In this document: positions 34,613 to 44,694 of the stretch, piece by piece
Layout: each line of letters starts with the position of its first letter
How positions within the stretch are numbered: the stretch's first letter is position 1
From: Amphimedon queenslandica
Lineage: Eukaryota; Porifera; Demospongiae; Haplosclerida; Niphatidae
NCBI RefSeq assembly: GCF_000090795.2
Contig: NW_003546313.1
Coordinates: forward strand, 158,005 to 214,765
Length of the DNA: 56,761 nt
Reading direction: 5' to 3'
Notes under the pieces: generated by a model
Told to the model about the DNA's origin: nothing
What the model saw: the letters and a program-made list of their open reading frames with translations, nothing else
The model's database searches: none
Position numbers and translations under genes: made by a program

Positions 34613-34620
34613 CTTCTTGA

Positions 34621-34704
34621 TGTACACAGCCATGAATTGTCATGCTGATTCATTGACTTTGGGCAGTACTACTGTATCAGCATGACAATTCTTGGCTGTG
34701 TACA
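34621..34704. repeat. 84-bp hairpin with 28-bp arms
   Basis: Arms 34621-34648 and 34677-34704 pair at 27 of 28 positions (TGTACACAGCCATGAATTGT... versus its inverse), with a 28-base loop. The size fits either a minimal foldback repeat or a small-RNA precursor. Confidence 0.8.
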
Positions 34705-35300
34705 TAAACATGCTTTTCGTATCAGCATAAGACAATATGAATAATTTATTCTGGGTGGAGAAGAATTGCTTTGGGAATTAGCTGCCAAGATAGTATAGAT
34801 CCACTCCACACGTGCATGGCACATGTATGCACCATGAGGTCACACGCATGTGGATGATGACTCAGCATGCGCAGACAATCAAGCCATAGCCACAATGGCC
34901 AGTGACAAATCAGTAAGCAGGAACTAGTCTCCAGAACCCCAATTCTTCATTATGTTACAAATTTCCTTAGATTTTGAAACAAGGAAATACTCTGGAGAAA
35001 GAAACGGCAGAAATTAGTGAAAAGATTTCACAACTTCTCGACACAGAAAATCTAAAATGTTTATGATCAAGGCTTTGAAAGCTCAAGTAGTAAGTATGGT
35101 ATACATTTTTTGCGACAACTATCATGAATATTTTGTATAGGAAGTGGAAACTGGACTTGCTATAGAGCTAATTTAATCAGAAAAAAGAAGGCCACTTTAT
35201 CGGCATAAATATTGAGAAAATTGTAAACTTTATGTACATGTACACCTATTGTTTAAAATCTTTTATATATAGTCAGTCATTTTTAGATCTTCGTGTACTC
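34705..35300. other. No gene recognised
   Basis: Spacer with some alternating CACATGTGCATG-like sequence (34810-34875). No supported gene. Confidence 0.45.
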
Positions 35301-35309
35301 AATGCATAC

Positions 35310-36540
35310 TCTGACACAACAGACACCACTGAAACTAGTGACACTACAAACATCACTAACACTACAAAAACCACTGACACTGCCAACACCACTGACACTA
35401 TTGACACAACAGACACCACTGACACTATTGACACTACAGACACCACTGACACTATTGACACTACAGACACTACTGACACTAAAAACACAGCTGACACTGC
35501 AAAAACCACTAACCCTGCAAAAACCACTGACAATATTCACACTAAGACAACAATGAAACCACTGACACTACAAACACAACTTACATTGCATGCACAACTG
35601 ATGCTACAGACACCACTGACACTATTGACACTACAGACACCACTGACACTAAAAACACCACTGACACTGCAAAAATCACTGACACTATTGACCAATTACA
35701 CCACTGACACTACAAATACCACTGACATTGCAGGCATAACTGATGCTACAGACACCACTGACACTACTGACACTACAAACACCACTGACACTATTGACAC
35801 TAAGACAACAATGACACCACTGACACTACAAATACCACTGACATTGCAGGCACAACTGACGCTACAGACACCACTGACACTACTGACACTACAAACACCA
35901 CTGACACTACTGACACCAAACACACTACTGACACTACTGACACTACAGCCACCACTGACACTGCAGACACCACAGACAGTAGAAACACCAGGCTGGCACT
36001 ACTGACACCGCTGACACTACAGATACCACAGACACCACTGACACTACAAACACTGCTGACACTATAAACACCACTGACACCATTGAAACTACAGACACCA
36101 CTGACACTACTGACACCACTGACACTACAAACACCATTGACACTACTGACACCACAGACACTACTGACACCGCTGACAATGCAAAAACCACTGACACTAT
36201 TGACACTGCAGACACCACAGACACAACTGATACTACAAACACAACTGACACTACAAACACCACTGATACCATGGCACTACTGACACCACTGACACTGCTG
36301 ACAATACTGACACCATAGACACTACTGACACCACTGAGACAAAAAATTGCTGACATTATTGACACTGCAGACACCATAGGCCCCACTGACACAACAGACA
36401 CCAGGCTGGCACTACTGACACTACAGACACCACTGACTCCAGAAACACCAGGCTGGCCCTACTGGCACCACTGACACAGCAGACACTACTGACGCTATAA
36501 ACACCTCTGACACTGCAGACACCACTGACACTTCTGAGGC
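35310..36540 (+). repeat. 9-bp-monomer satellite, array 1
   Basis: Built of the 9-mers GACACTACA, GACACCACT and GACACTATT and related AACACCACT. It therefore has no stop over long stretches in several frames on both strands and gives false Thr/Asp- or Val/Ser-repeat proteins. Higher-order units of 18, 27 and 54 bp are visible. Confidence 0.9.
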
Positions 36541-36815
36541 TAAAAACTGTGCCACTTACTTACTCGAAACCAACAACAGTTCATGTAGCAAAAGTTCTCT
36601 ATGAATATAGTCAGGCTAGTAATGAATATAGCTTATACTCAGTAAACTATATTATCCAGGAGTATCCTAAATGCCTGATTGTGGTATTTTAATGGCACCA
36701 TAGATACTGCATACACATTGATATTAAACAGGAAGTCAGCTTCAATTAAATCAGTCCAAGATCAAAGGATGATGCCATGCCTGCTGTGCCATGTTCTTGA
36801 TGGTTCATCTACTGA
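36541..36815 (+). repeat. Conserved flank of satellite arrays
   Basis: Contains GCCACTTACT, CTATGAATATAGTCAGGCTA, TTTATACTCAGTAAAC and TGCCTGATTGTGGTATTT. The same sequence follows the arrays at 37.6-37.9 kb (inverted) and 50.2-50.4 kb, so array and flank move as one unit. Confidence 0.75.
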
Positions 36816-37599
36816 TTCTTTTTTCCTTGAAAGTGCCTCTTTCACCCTGATTAGGCATGTAAATGTTATCTTTAATACATAAATTGTGCTTTCCTTTATC
36901 CCATTTGGATGGATTGCATGTGATTTTGTTATTTTTATTTCTTTGCGTGGCACATAATTGATCAATCTTTAGGTGACTGTAGTTGAATGTGTCTTAGTAA
37001 TACTTTTAATTTATAGTATGTTGATTAGAAAAAACATGTACATTTAACATTGAATTGGAATGTGACAGGGGCTCTTTTGCTATGGCTATAATGGACATTT
37101 AATGTATGCAATTGACTACTTTCAAGAATGTGTTCATTCATTTCCTGAAAGCCTTATACGTCAGCTTGTGAATGTCATAGCTGTACTACAACATTATAGA
37201 GTACTGCAAATGCTATAGATTATTGATGGACAAGAGTACTATTATATAGACCTTATAGGCTACCAGTTCACTATGGAACAAGTAAGCATTTGTTAGGAGA
37301 TTTATCTTTCATTTTTATAATTATAGGGCTCCAGTGCATCTGTACATCACTCCTTCCCATGCTTGACACTTCCCCACAGCTGTAGAACATTATTATTATC
37401 ACTAATGATAGTCATCTATTATTACATATGCACATTTGATTTTGATACAGAAAAATAACTACTGATAAATGCAATCAGAGTCACATTTGAGTTCTTTTGT
37501 AGCCTTTAATTTTGAGTTTAAAAGATGCATCCCTTTCATCTAGAATTGTAAGTTAAATAACTATATCTGCTGATTATAGGTACTTCAGTTTTGTAAAGA
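36816..37599. other. Spacer between inverted satellite units; no gene
   Basis: About 0.8 kb of AT-rich sequence forming the centre of the large inverted repeat. Only short open stretches are seen. Confidence 0.5.
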
Positions 37600-38430
37600 G
37601 GTTCAACTCCTCAGTAGTGGTAGCCATGGTTATTCACTATTAATAGTGCTTAATGAATCATATCCGGCATCAAGCGCATGGCACATTAATATCACTTCCT
37701 GTTTCATATCCATGTGTTTGCAGGTGCAGCATTTATGATGGCACTCAGTTATGAGTGCCATTAAATACCACAATCAGGCACTTTGGATACTCCAGGATAC
37801 TACAGTTTACATAGTATAAACTATATTAATTAGCCTAACTATATTCATAGAGAGGCTACTTCTATGACCTTATAATGGCCTGATATAGTTTCTTACTATA
37901 GTAAGTGTCAGTGGTGTTTTTAGTGTCTGCAGTGTCAACAGTGTCGGTGGTGTCAATGGTGTTTGTAGTACCAATGGTGATATTGGTGCTGATAGTGTCA
38001 GTGCTGTCAGTTGTGTCACTAGTGTGAGTGGTGTTTGTTGTGTCTGTGGTGTTTGTAGTGCCAGTGGTATCAGTGGTCCTGATGGTGTCATTGGTGTCAG
38101 TGGTGTTTGTAGTGTCAGTGGTGTCTATAGTGCCAGTGGTGTCATTGGTGTTTGTAGCGTCAGTGGTGTTACTGGTGTCACTGGTGTTTGTAGTGTCATT
38201 GGTGTTTGTAGTGTCAGTGATGTCAGTGGTGTTTGTAGTGTCAGTGGTGTTTGTAGTGTCAGTGGTGCTTATAGTGTCAGTGGTGTTTGCAGTGTCAGTG
38301 GTGCTTGTAGTGTTAGTGGTGTCAGTGGTGCTTGTAGTGTCAGTGGTGTTTCTAGTGTCAGTGGTGTTGTAGTGTTAGTGATGTTTGTAGTATCAGTAGT
38401 CCAGTTGTGTCTGTAGTGTCACTAAGTATT
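37600..38430 (-). repeat. Inverted flank plus satellite, array 2
   Basis: 37600-37905 is the inverted flank, including the 20-bp palindrome GGCACTCAGTTATGAGTGCC at 37740-37759. 37905-38430 is the 9-mer satellite in the opposite strand sense (GTGTCAGTGGTGTTTGTA units). Together with 35310-36815 it makes a large interrupted palindrome. Confidence 0.85.
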
Positions 38431-38796
38431 GTTTGTAGTGTCCAGTATACAAAATTTTCACTAGAGTTGTGGGAATAAACGCATACCGTACTTACTAATT
38501 GGGCTTTTAAAACTTTGATCATTTAGATTATTGATTTTCTTTTCTTGGAAAGTTGCTGAATCATGTTACTTATTTATTCATCTTTTTCTCTAGAGTATTT
38601 ATTTTTTGCAATATCTAATAAAATATATGTATGTAACAACATCATGGAAAATGGGAGATGGTTTCTTGCTTATTATTATTTCACTGGCCATGCTAGAGTC
38701 TCGTTTCTTGTGGTGATCATGCGCCTGGGCACTTCATCAATCGAGTGTAGTCCCATCCCATATGGGTGTGCCTGTCACAGAAAAATCTGTCCCACC
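38431..38796. other. No gene recognised
   Basis: An open frame at 38563-38814 has no recognisable domain and runs into the following tandem repeat. I do not support it as a gene. Confidence 0.45.
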
Positions 38797-39008
38797 CAAA
38801 TTTTGTCTAGATGAGACAAAACATTTTATCTGAGGACAAAATTTTGGAAAAGTATTTTGTCTTAGGACAAAATTTTTCAGAAATACTTTGTCCTAGGCAA
38901 ACTTTTATTGTCCTACCCAAGGACTAATTTTTTGTCGTAGGACAAAGTTATATATCAAATATTTTTGTCCTTGGACAAATTGTATCTGAAATACTTTATC
39001 CTAGGATC
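38797..39008. repeat. Tandem array of a palindromic about 40-bp unit
   Basis: Each unit is centred on TTTTGTCCTAGGACAAAA or a variant, followed by TTTCAGAAATAC-like spacer. Five to six diverged copies. Every unit is itself a near-perfect palindrome. Confidence 0.75.
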
Positions 39009-39384
39009 ATAATATTATGCATAGACCGTTTTGATAAGAAAAATTAATTTGGCACTTAGTATTAATAATAATAATAATGTCAATATCAATCAATAATTGT
39101 CTTCATGCAGCTTTTACAACAATTACATGGCCAAAAGTAGTCCTTATCAGTCCAAACATCTGGTATTTGTTCACACTCTACGCGATACCACTCCTTACAT
39201 TAAGAACATTTTACCATTCTTCCTTTATTACTATAGGTTGTCTGCACAGGCAGTATAATAGAAACCTGTATTCTTTTGATGGTCCAGGGCATCTAGCTCT
39301 TAAACAAGTAGGAAACAAAGACATCACATACTTTTCTAAGCATAATAAAAAATGGAAACGAAGCTTATGTTAATTATAGCTGCA
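39009..39384. other. No gene recognised
   Basis: An open frame at 39077-39373 ends just before repeat A. It has no recognised motif and is probably chance. Confidence 0.4.
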
Positions 39385-39414
39385 AGAAGTTGGGTCTTAA
39401 ACGAGAAGGTGCGG

Positions 39415-39437
39415 TATAAAAGGCGGGGCCCTGGGCA
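39415..39437 (+). promoter_or_regulatory. Core promoter module (TATAAAAGG + GCCCTGGGCA)
   Basis: TATAAAAGGCGGG runs directly into GCCCTGGGCA, 31 bp upstream of the ATG at 39468. It is conserved at three other sites in the window in front of start codons. Confidence 0.6.
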
Positions 39438-39467
39438 TGGTGGCTTCCATTTTATTCACGTGTAAAA

Positions 39468-39578
39468 ATGTCTGCTCTAGATGATGTTGCTTCTTCAAGG
39501 AAAAACGCAGGCAGAGAGGGGTTTTGGTACGAAATGGACTTCCATTTTACTCTCAAAGAAGACAAGGACCTGTTTTAG
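39468..39578 (+). pseudogene. Exon 1 of the ALRYVAGY-type gene on repeat A
   Basis: MSALDDVASSRKNAGREGFW then YEMDFHFTLKEDKDLF, followed by TAG. It matches the N-terminus of the gene at 32940-31935 (MSALDDV; FWYQIELQFTFKEG). Downstream the two copies differ: here a different reading frame (LGLIEL...) follows, shared with the copy at 23.7 kb. Confidence 0.5.
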
Positions 39579-40299
39579 TTAGGCTTGATCGAGTTAAGGG
39601 GTCTTTAGGCACTAAAAGAAGGCGCTGGAAGCCTGGAACTGCTGTCTCATTTACTCGCTGATTTAGTTTAAAAAGAGAATAATTGAGGCTCTATCAAATG
39701 ATACTAGTAGTTCTTCTGCTATGCTCAATACTTCAGGTAGTTATAATGTGTTTAAATTAGTGATTATATATAAATAAGGTATGGGTGATGGGGACGAAGA
39801 GCAGCCATTTTGTGCATAGATATAGGATTGGCTAATGGGAAACATACATTAGTGTTAGTGTGGTATGGTTGACCAAAGGATGATCAGTTACAAACAGGTA
39901 TTCTTTGTTAGTATTATTATTATTATTACTACTATTATCAACATCATCAAAACTATTCATAATTTTAGATTGTCATGTGATTTATGCTGAATTTCGATTC
40001 AATGCCAGTTGTGAGTCCTGTAATCGTAACTCAAGTTTATTAGGCACTTGATACAGAAGTAAGTATTATTTGTAATGTTAAGTAATCATATGGTGGTATT
40101 AATATTTTTAGGCTCGTACTAGCATTTTTCTTGTGCTGGTATATTACCATCACAGTACTGCCATATTTTTGTCGGCATCACAGGGCACAGTTGGGAAGAG
40201 GTACACAGATACAGGAGGCTCCTCACCATCCCAATATCTATTCAACCATATAATGTTTATATTTTTAAAAATTTAGAATATTATTTTTGTATTTACTTC

Positions 40300-40824
40300 T
40301 TCCAGTAGATCATTGAATGTTACAGCTGCTACCAGTACTAGGATCTGAATGAGGACCATGTTGGGGTCTTTTGCTGGAACCACTTATACTTGATGGTGGC
40401 TGATATATATGTGGTAGTCAGCAGGGCAGTCTTGTCCCAGTGGTGGCGGTTCTTGGCCGGGCTGGTTTTCTGTGTAGTAGTGAGGGCTATTCCCTTGCCA
40501 CTATCACTTATTACCTGCCTGACAGCATCATTGACCGTGTTTCTTAGCCTGCTGTTGGCAGATTTTTCAGAATATACAATATAATATTTGATAATAATGT
40601 AAAATTATTACTTCAAGGCAATTATACTATTTCTCTCCTTGCTATGCTTTCTAGGTGTGCTTGTAGGTTAACTCTCTCACCTTTGCTAATTTTAATGTTT
40701 TTATAATGCGTTTTGCTAGTGATTTAGCCATGATAAGAACAGTGCCAGTGCGGGAGCCATTTTGTTATTTTCAAATTCATTCAATCTGGCCGCCATATTA
40801 TGCCCAGGGCACCTCCTTTTATAC
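40300..40824 (-). CDS. Small spliced gene on the minus strand of repeat A
   Basis: Promoter module at 40824-40801 (TATAAAAGG, GCCCTGGGCA inverse). From ATG 40731 the first exon reads MAKSLAKRIIKTLKLAK and meets a GTGAGA donor at about 40680. The acceptor is at about 40552 (CCAACAG). Exon 2 reads LRNTVNDAVRQVISDSGKGI then ALTTTQKTSPAKNRHHW to a stop near 40390. Another frame (QPPSSISGSSKRPQ) is conserved with the 16.9-kb copy, so the true C-terminal frame is unsure. The product is unknown, small and basic. Confidence 0.4.
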
Positions 40825-41095
40825 TGTGATCGACGGAAGCGATTTCATGACGTTGCGTGAATGGTTTTATAGTGCACCTTCTTGTTTAACCAGCACAAAT
40901 TGACATTGCAAAAGGAAGTGCAAATAAACTACAATCTTTTTGTCCATTTTGCCTTAATTTGCATACTAGGAACAGACACTTTAATTTCCCTGTACTGGGT
41001 GCATTGCAGTATTGCTGCTATCTGCTCCCTGGTACATTTATCAATACCATTGCTATCATTTATTACTACACTATTTGTTCAATCAGTTTGTTATA

Positions 41096-41490
41096 CCGTA
41101 TAAGATGAAATTTTGATGGGGATTTTATATTAGCGGATTGATGGATTTATAAAAAAATGCCAAGATAAAATCTGCAAGCAATAATTTTATTTATGCATGT
41201 GACCATTAATTTTAGTTAAAAGGATTGTTAAAAGCAGCTAGCTAACATGGCTTTACTAAGTTTCTTTAAACCAGTCTCTAAACCATGTGATAAAGAATAC
41301 AATGTTTTAAAAAAGGTACAGTCTTTCTCTGATGAAACTGTTCTTCACGAACCAGAACCGTTTAAGTAAAACCGCGCCTAACGGTGGGGATATGATTAAA
41401 TTGCTAGAAACTACCAAAATTAAGTCCGCCAATAAGCTAGCCATGACAAAACCGCCAAAAAAACTTCCGCCAATAAATCATCTCATATGG
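41096..41490. mobile_element. 395-bp MITE with TA target duplication
   Basis: Ends CCGTATAAGATGAAATT and AATCATCTCATATGG are imperfect inverted repeats, flanked by TA at 41094-41095 and 41491-41492. It contains a short frame from ATG 41247 (MALLSFFKPVSKPCDKEY) that resembles the N-termini of element proteins and stops at TAA. The termini resemble those of the MITE at 42540-42724. Confidence 0.65.
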
Positions 41491-41640
41491 TAATTGATGC
41501 TTTGATTTTCTTATTCAAATTATGAATACAGATGCATAAATATACTGAGTTTGTCAACAAAGGCACAGATATCATACTACGTCTATACATGCATACACAT
41601 AAGTAGCTAAACTATTTAAAATACACAAAACACCTACACA

Positions 41641-41904
41641 TCATGATATAGTTGACCATTCATCATGGTCTGGTATTACGGTTACCCATTTTGCACTGAA
41701 AAACTTTTCACCTCCTTTCCTTATCTGCCTCTTTCTATTAGCACTACAACCTTTTGGACACTTTCTATGAGCTAAATACCCAGCTGCCTTTCCCACAAGA
41801 TTATCTTCTTTCCTGGGTTCTTCATTCGGTTCTTGACACAGTCTGTCATCCTTCTTCGATCTGAAATCTTCTACGTACTTTGAAAGTACAATAAAGGGTC
41901 CCAC
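41641..41904 (-). CDS. Unrecognised small ORF, basic with Cys pair
   Basis: 87 codons: MGPFIVLSKYVEDFRSKKDD, later AHRKCPKGCSANRKRQIRKG then GEKFFSAKWVTV. C-P-x-G-C plus a basic tract hints at a DNA-binding or element protein, but I recognise no family. It may be an exon. Confidence 0.25.
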   Translation of the reverse strand: MGPFIVLSKYVEDFRSKKDDRLCQEPNEEPRKEDNLVGKAAGYLAHRKCPKGCSANRKRQIRKGGEKFFSAKWVTVIPDHDEWSTIS

Positions 41905-42239
41905 ATGCTTTGTACGGGTATTCCATACATAAATAATTAAGGAACAAAGTTGAATACTAAGATTTATAGTTCTTTTACACTTTTCTATGGGTAGGACAAA
42001 AGTTTGTTTACGCGGACATAAAATGGCACATGTAAATTTTCACGGGGGACAGTTTTATATGTCACCCGCCCGGCTACCCAGCCATTCCCGTAGGACCTGC
42101 ATGTGTGGCTGCATATTTACTACATGGTTCAAAAATCATGACCGCTAATTCTCGAAAGGATTTTTCATCTCAATTGAGAATAAATTGTTCTTATTGTGCG
42201 CTGATAAGGATTGGTTAGGCACATAAAGCAGTGCCATTC

Positions 42240-44694
42240 AGAGAGGAGTAATGAGACTGGGTCTCTACTGTGCCATTTTTGTTAGTCCGCAAAGTGAGAT
42301 TCAGTTTGCATGTATCAGAAAATTTAAGAAGGAAAATTTACACCTAGCCATGTTTGATATTAATTGTTGTGTAACATAATTTTAATACAATGATGCCCAG
42401 CAATGATTCACATTTAAGGGTTGGCACAAATTGAGTGAGATTTATAGAATTTTAAGTATCGTTCATTATGGTACAGTATATGTACGCCATATAATTTGTG
42501 TGGCAGGGGTATTTCTATGCTTCATGGGCCAATAAATTACTGTATATGGGGCATATTTTATGGGGATTTAATTTCGCTAATTTCATGTTCTTAAAAAATT
42601 AGTGAAAATTTTATCTATGAAAATTATTTTTCACTGTACTAATAATGGTCAGTGGAAGAAAAATGCGAAAATTTTTCCTTGTGAATAGGTTTAATTGTCC
42701 CCAGGAATTATACCCCATATACGGTATTCATCAAAGTTGTGGTCAATAATTTAAGTGTGCACACCTATTTTTTGAAGACAACAAGAATTATGCCCATTCT
42801 TATTGGTAGTAGCAAACTGATGAATTATGCTGTTACCTTGTAGTTCCTAAGCTACTTCCTTCTCACTGGAAAGATCTGACAGCCTATCTTCAGTCATTAT
42901 TGTTCTTTATCTAGTCCCATAGTGGAAAAGAACTGCTTGATCTCCGTACCTTGTAACAGCAATATTTAGTGTAATGTGAACGAGCTCACAAACTGTCTTA
43001 GACTTTACACTTAGACTCCGAAATGGCTAGAGAAATTTTAATTTACGACATCACAATGAAATGCACCACAGGCTAAGATGGCTGCATGACAATAAGCTAC
43101 AAATCCCATAACTCACTTTACTCACCTATACTGAGTTGAGCATATAGAATGAAAAGTTTGCAGGTAATGGTAGAATTATGTGTATATGCTTGGCCTAATG
43201 CACTTGTTTGTAAACTTGTCTGAGAACATCATTTGTATTGCTTTCATTATCAGTATGATTCTCTATTCATGCAGGTGCTGTTGCATCAGTTCTCTCGAAG
43301 CTTATGTCAAAAAAAGTTATTCCCTATCTAAGGACCATTCAGGGCTACCATTTGCAAGTTATGACAATTTTTCCCATTTGAAATCTGCTAAAGAGGAAAG
43401 CATTTCCTCCCATTTTGTTATGCACGGAGGAAGTGTTGTGAAAGAATCTATTAAGCATACTTATTTTTATTTTATAGGTCTGGAGTATCTAAAAAGAGTA
43501 AGAAGTTTGGTACCAGAGGCAGCAAGATGCAAGAAACATCAAAGATTGGCGCTACTTGTGTAGCACGCATAAATGTGGAACAAAACAATGTCAGTAGAAA
43601 TTGCAAGTTATAATACAACACACATTGCGGACAGAAAAAAGAATTCACACACATTAGACTCCCAAATTGTTTAAGGGTTAAGATTGCTAGCCAGGTACAA
43701 GCTTGTGTTTCTGTAAATAATATCCTAGACAGCATTCGTAATGTCTCTTTGAACCAGGGTATTAAACACGAGCAACTAACAGTGAGACAAGATATTAGAA
43801 ACACAACATGTACTTAACCTAAGTAACATCCAAAAGCATGCAAATAATCAGAGTAGTGTAGCCATTTGGGTACAAGAAGTCCTCACTCAACCTTAAAACC
43901 CAGTTTTAGTGTTTGAGCCACAGGGTGGAAAAGATTTTGTAGTTGGTCATATTGACAATTTAGAAGAGAAAAATTTATTATAGCCATGCAAACTGAATTT
44001 CAACGCGATGCCATGACAAAGTTTGCTGGTAATGGTAGATTTATGTGTTGATGCAACTCATGGCACGATTATGTATGATTGTTTTTGATCAAAGTCATGT
44101 TGCTGGAAACTATGGTGAAGGCGTACTAGTAGCATCGTGCATATCAGATAGAGAAGACACCTCTGTCTAGTCTCAGTTTTTAAACACCTGCATAAACGTG
44201 TAGGTGACATTGGCCTCAATTATTTTATGAGCAATGATGCTGAGCAATACTACACAGCCTGGTGTGGAGTTTATGACCAGTGAACAAAGTTATTGTGCAT
44301 CCGGCATGTAGACCGCGCATGGAAGAATTCAATAGATGCTCATGTGCCGGGTGATGAGCAAAAGGCAGAGGTCTTTCACATGCTAAGAGTGCTGCTTAAT
44401 GAGACTAGCATTACTGACTTTCAGGTGCTTTTATCACAAGCAATGTCTTACTTTAAAGACAAGCATCCATGCTTTTATAAATACATGAAAACCACCTATG
44501 CAACTAGAAGTGCTGAGTGGGCAACATGCCATAGAATTAATGCATCCATAGGCATTAACAAGGCTGTTGAAGCTTTTCATTGTGTTGTAAAGATTGAGTA
44601 TTTGCAGTATAAGCAAAACAGACGCGAATTCAGAAGAGGTATATTAATGTTAGGCCAGTTTCTAAAATTATCAACAAAATGTTATCTAGGTTAG
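42240..44694 (+). pseudogene. MULE (Mutator-like) element with MULE/FLYWCH-type transposase
   Basis: The upstream region 42240-43170 is non-coding and shared with the inverted copy at 33.4-34.6 kb. Coding pieces: SFASYDNFSHLKSAKEESIS-type N-terminal block (43340-43410), RSLVPEAARCKKHQ / KKFGTRGSKMQETSKIGATC (43500-43560, frame change), then LCVDATHGT (about 44045, catalytic Asp), YFMSNDAEQYYTAWCG (about 44225, second Asp), LCIRHVDRAWKNSIDAH (44295-44345), and SAEWATCHRINASIGINKAV with YLQYKQNRREFRRG (44510-44640, C-terminal catalytic region). Stops at several places, including TAG within 43900-44170. Inactive. A 185-bp MITE is inserted at 42540. Confidence 0.75.
42540..42724. mobile_element. 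185-bp MITE inside the MULE, TA duplication
   Basis: Ends CTGTATATGGGG and CCCCATATACGG are inverted repeats, with TA on both sides (42538-42539, 42725-42726). The inverted MULE copy near 34310 lacks this insert and shows an uninterrupted AAATTATTTATGA, an independent empty site. Confidence 0.8.

Larger units (their letters stand above)
39385..40910 (+). repeat. Repeat family A, fullest copy with inward-facing promoters
   Basis: The left end has TTAAACGAGAAGGTGCGGTA, then TATA and GCCCTGGGCA. The right end, read inward on the minus strand, has GTTAAACAAGAAGGTGCACT and later TATAAAAGGAGGT followed by GCCCTGGGCA. The ends thus form imperfect terminal inverted repeats bearing promoters that point inward. 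Partial copies lie at 16.2-17.0 kb, 22.9-23.7 kb and (left end only) 32.9-33.0 kb. Confidence 0.6.

Noticed and set aside
35232-36401. Long open frames of Thr/Asp or Val/Ser repeats on both strands
   Set aside because: They are products of a 9-bp satellite without stop codons in several frames. No start context, splice signal or conserved domain.
38024-38416. Ser/Gly/Val-repeat open frames
   Set aside because: Same satellite in inverse orientation.
35310-38430. CRISPR-like array
   Set aside because: No fixed repeat plus unique spacers. The monomers are contiguous 9-mers, and the sequence is eukaryotic.
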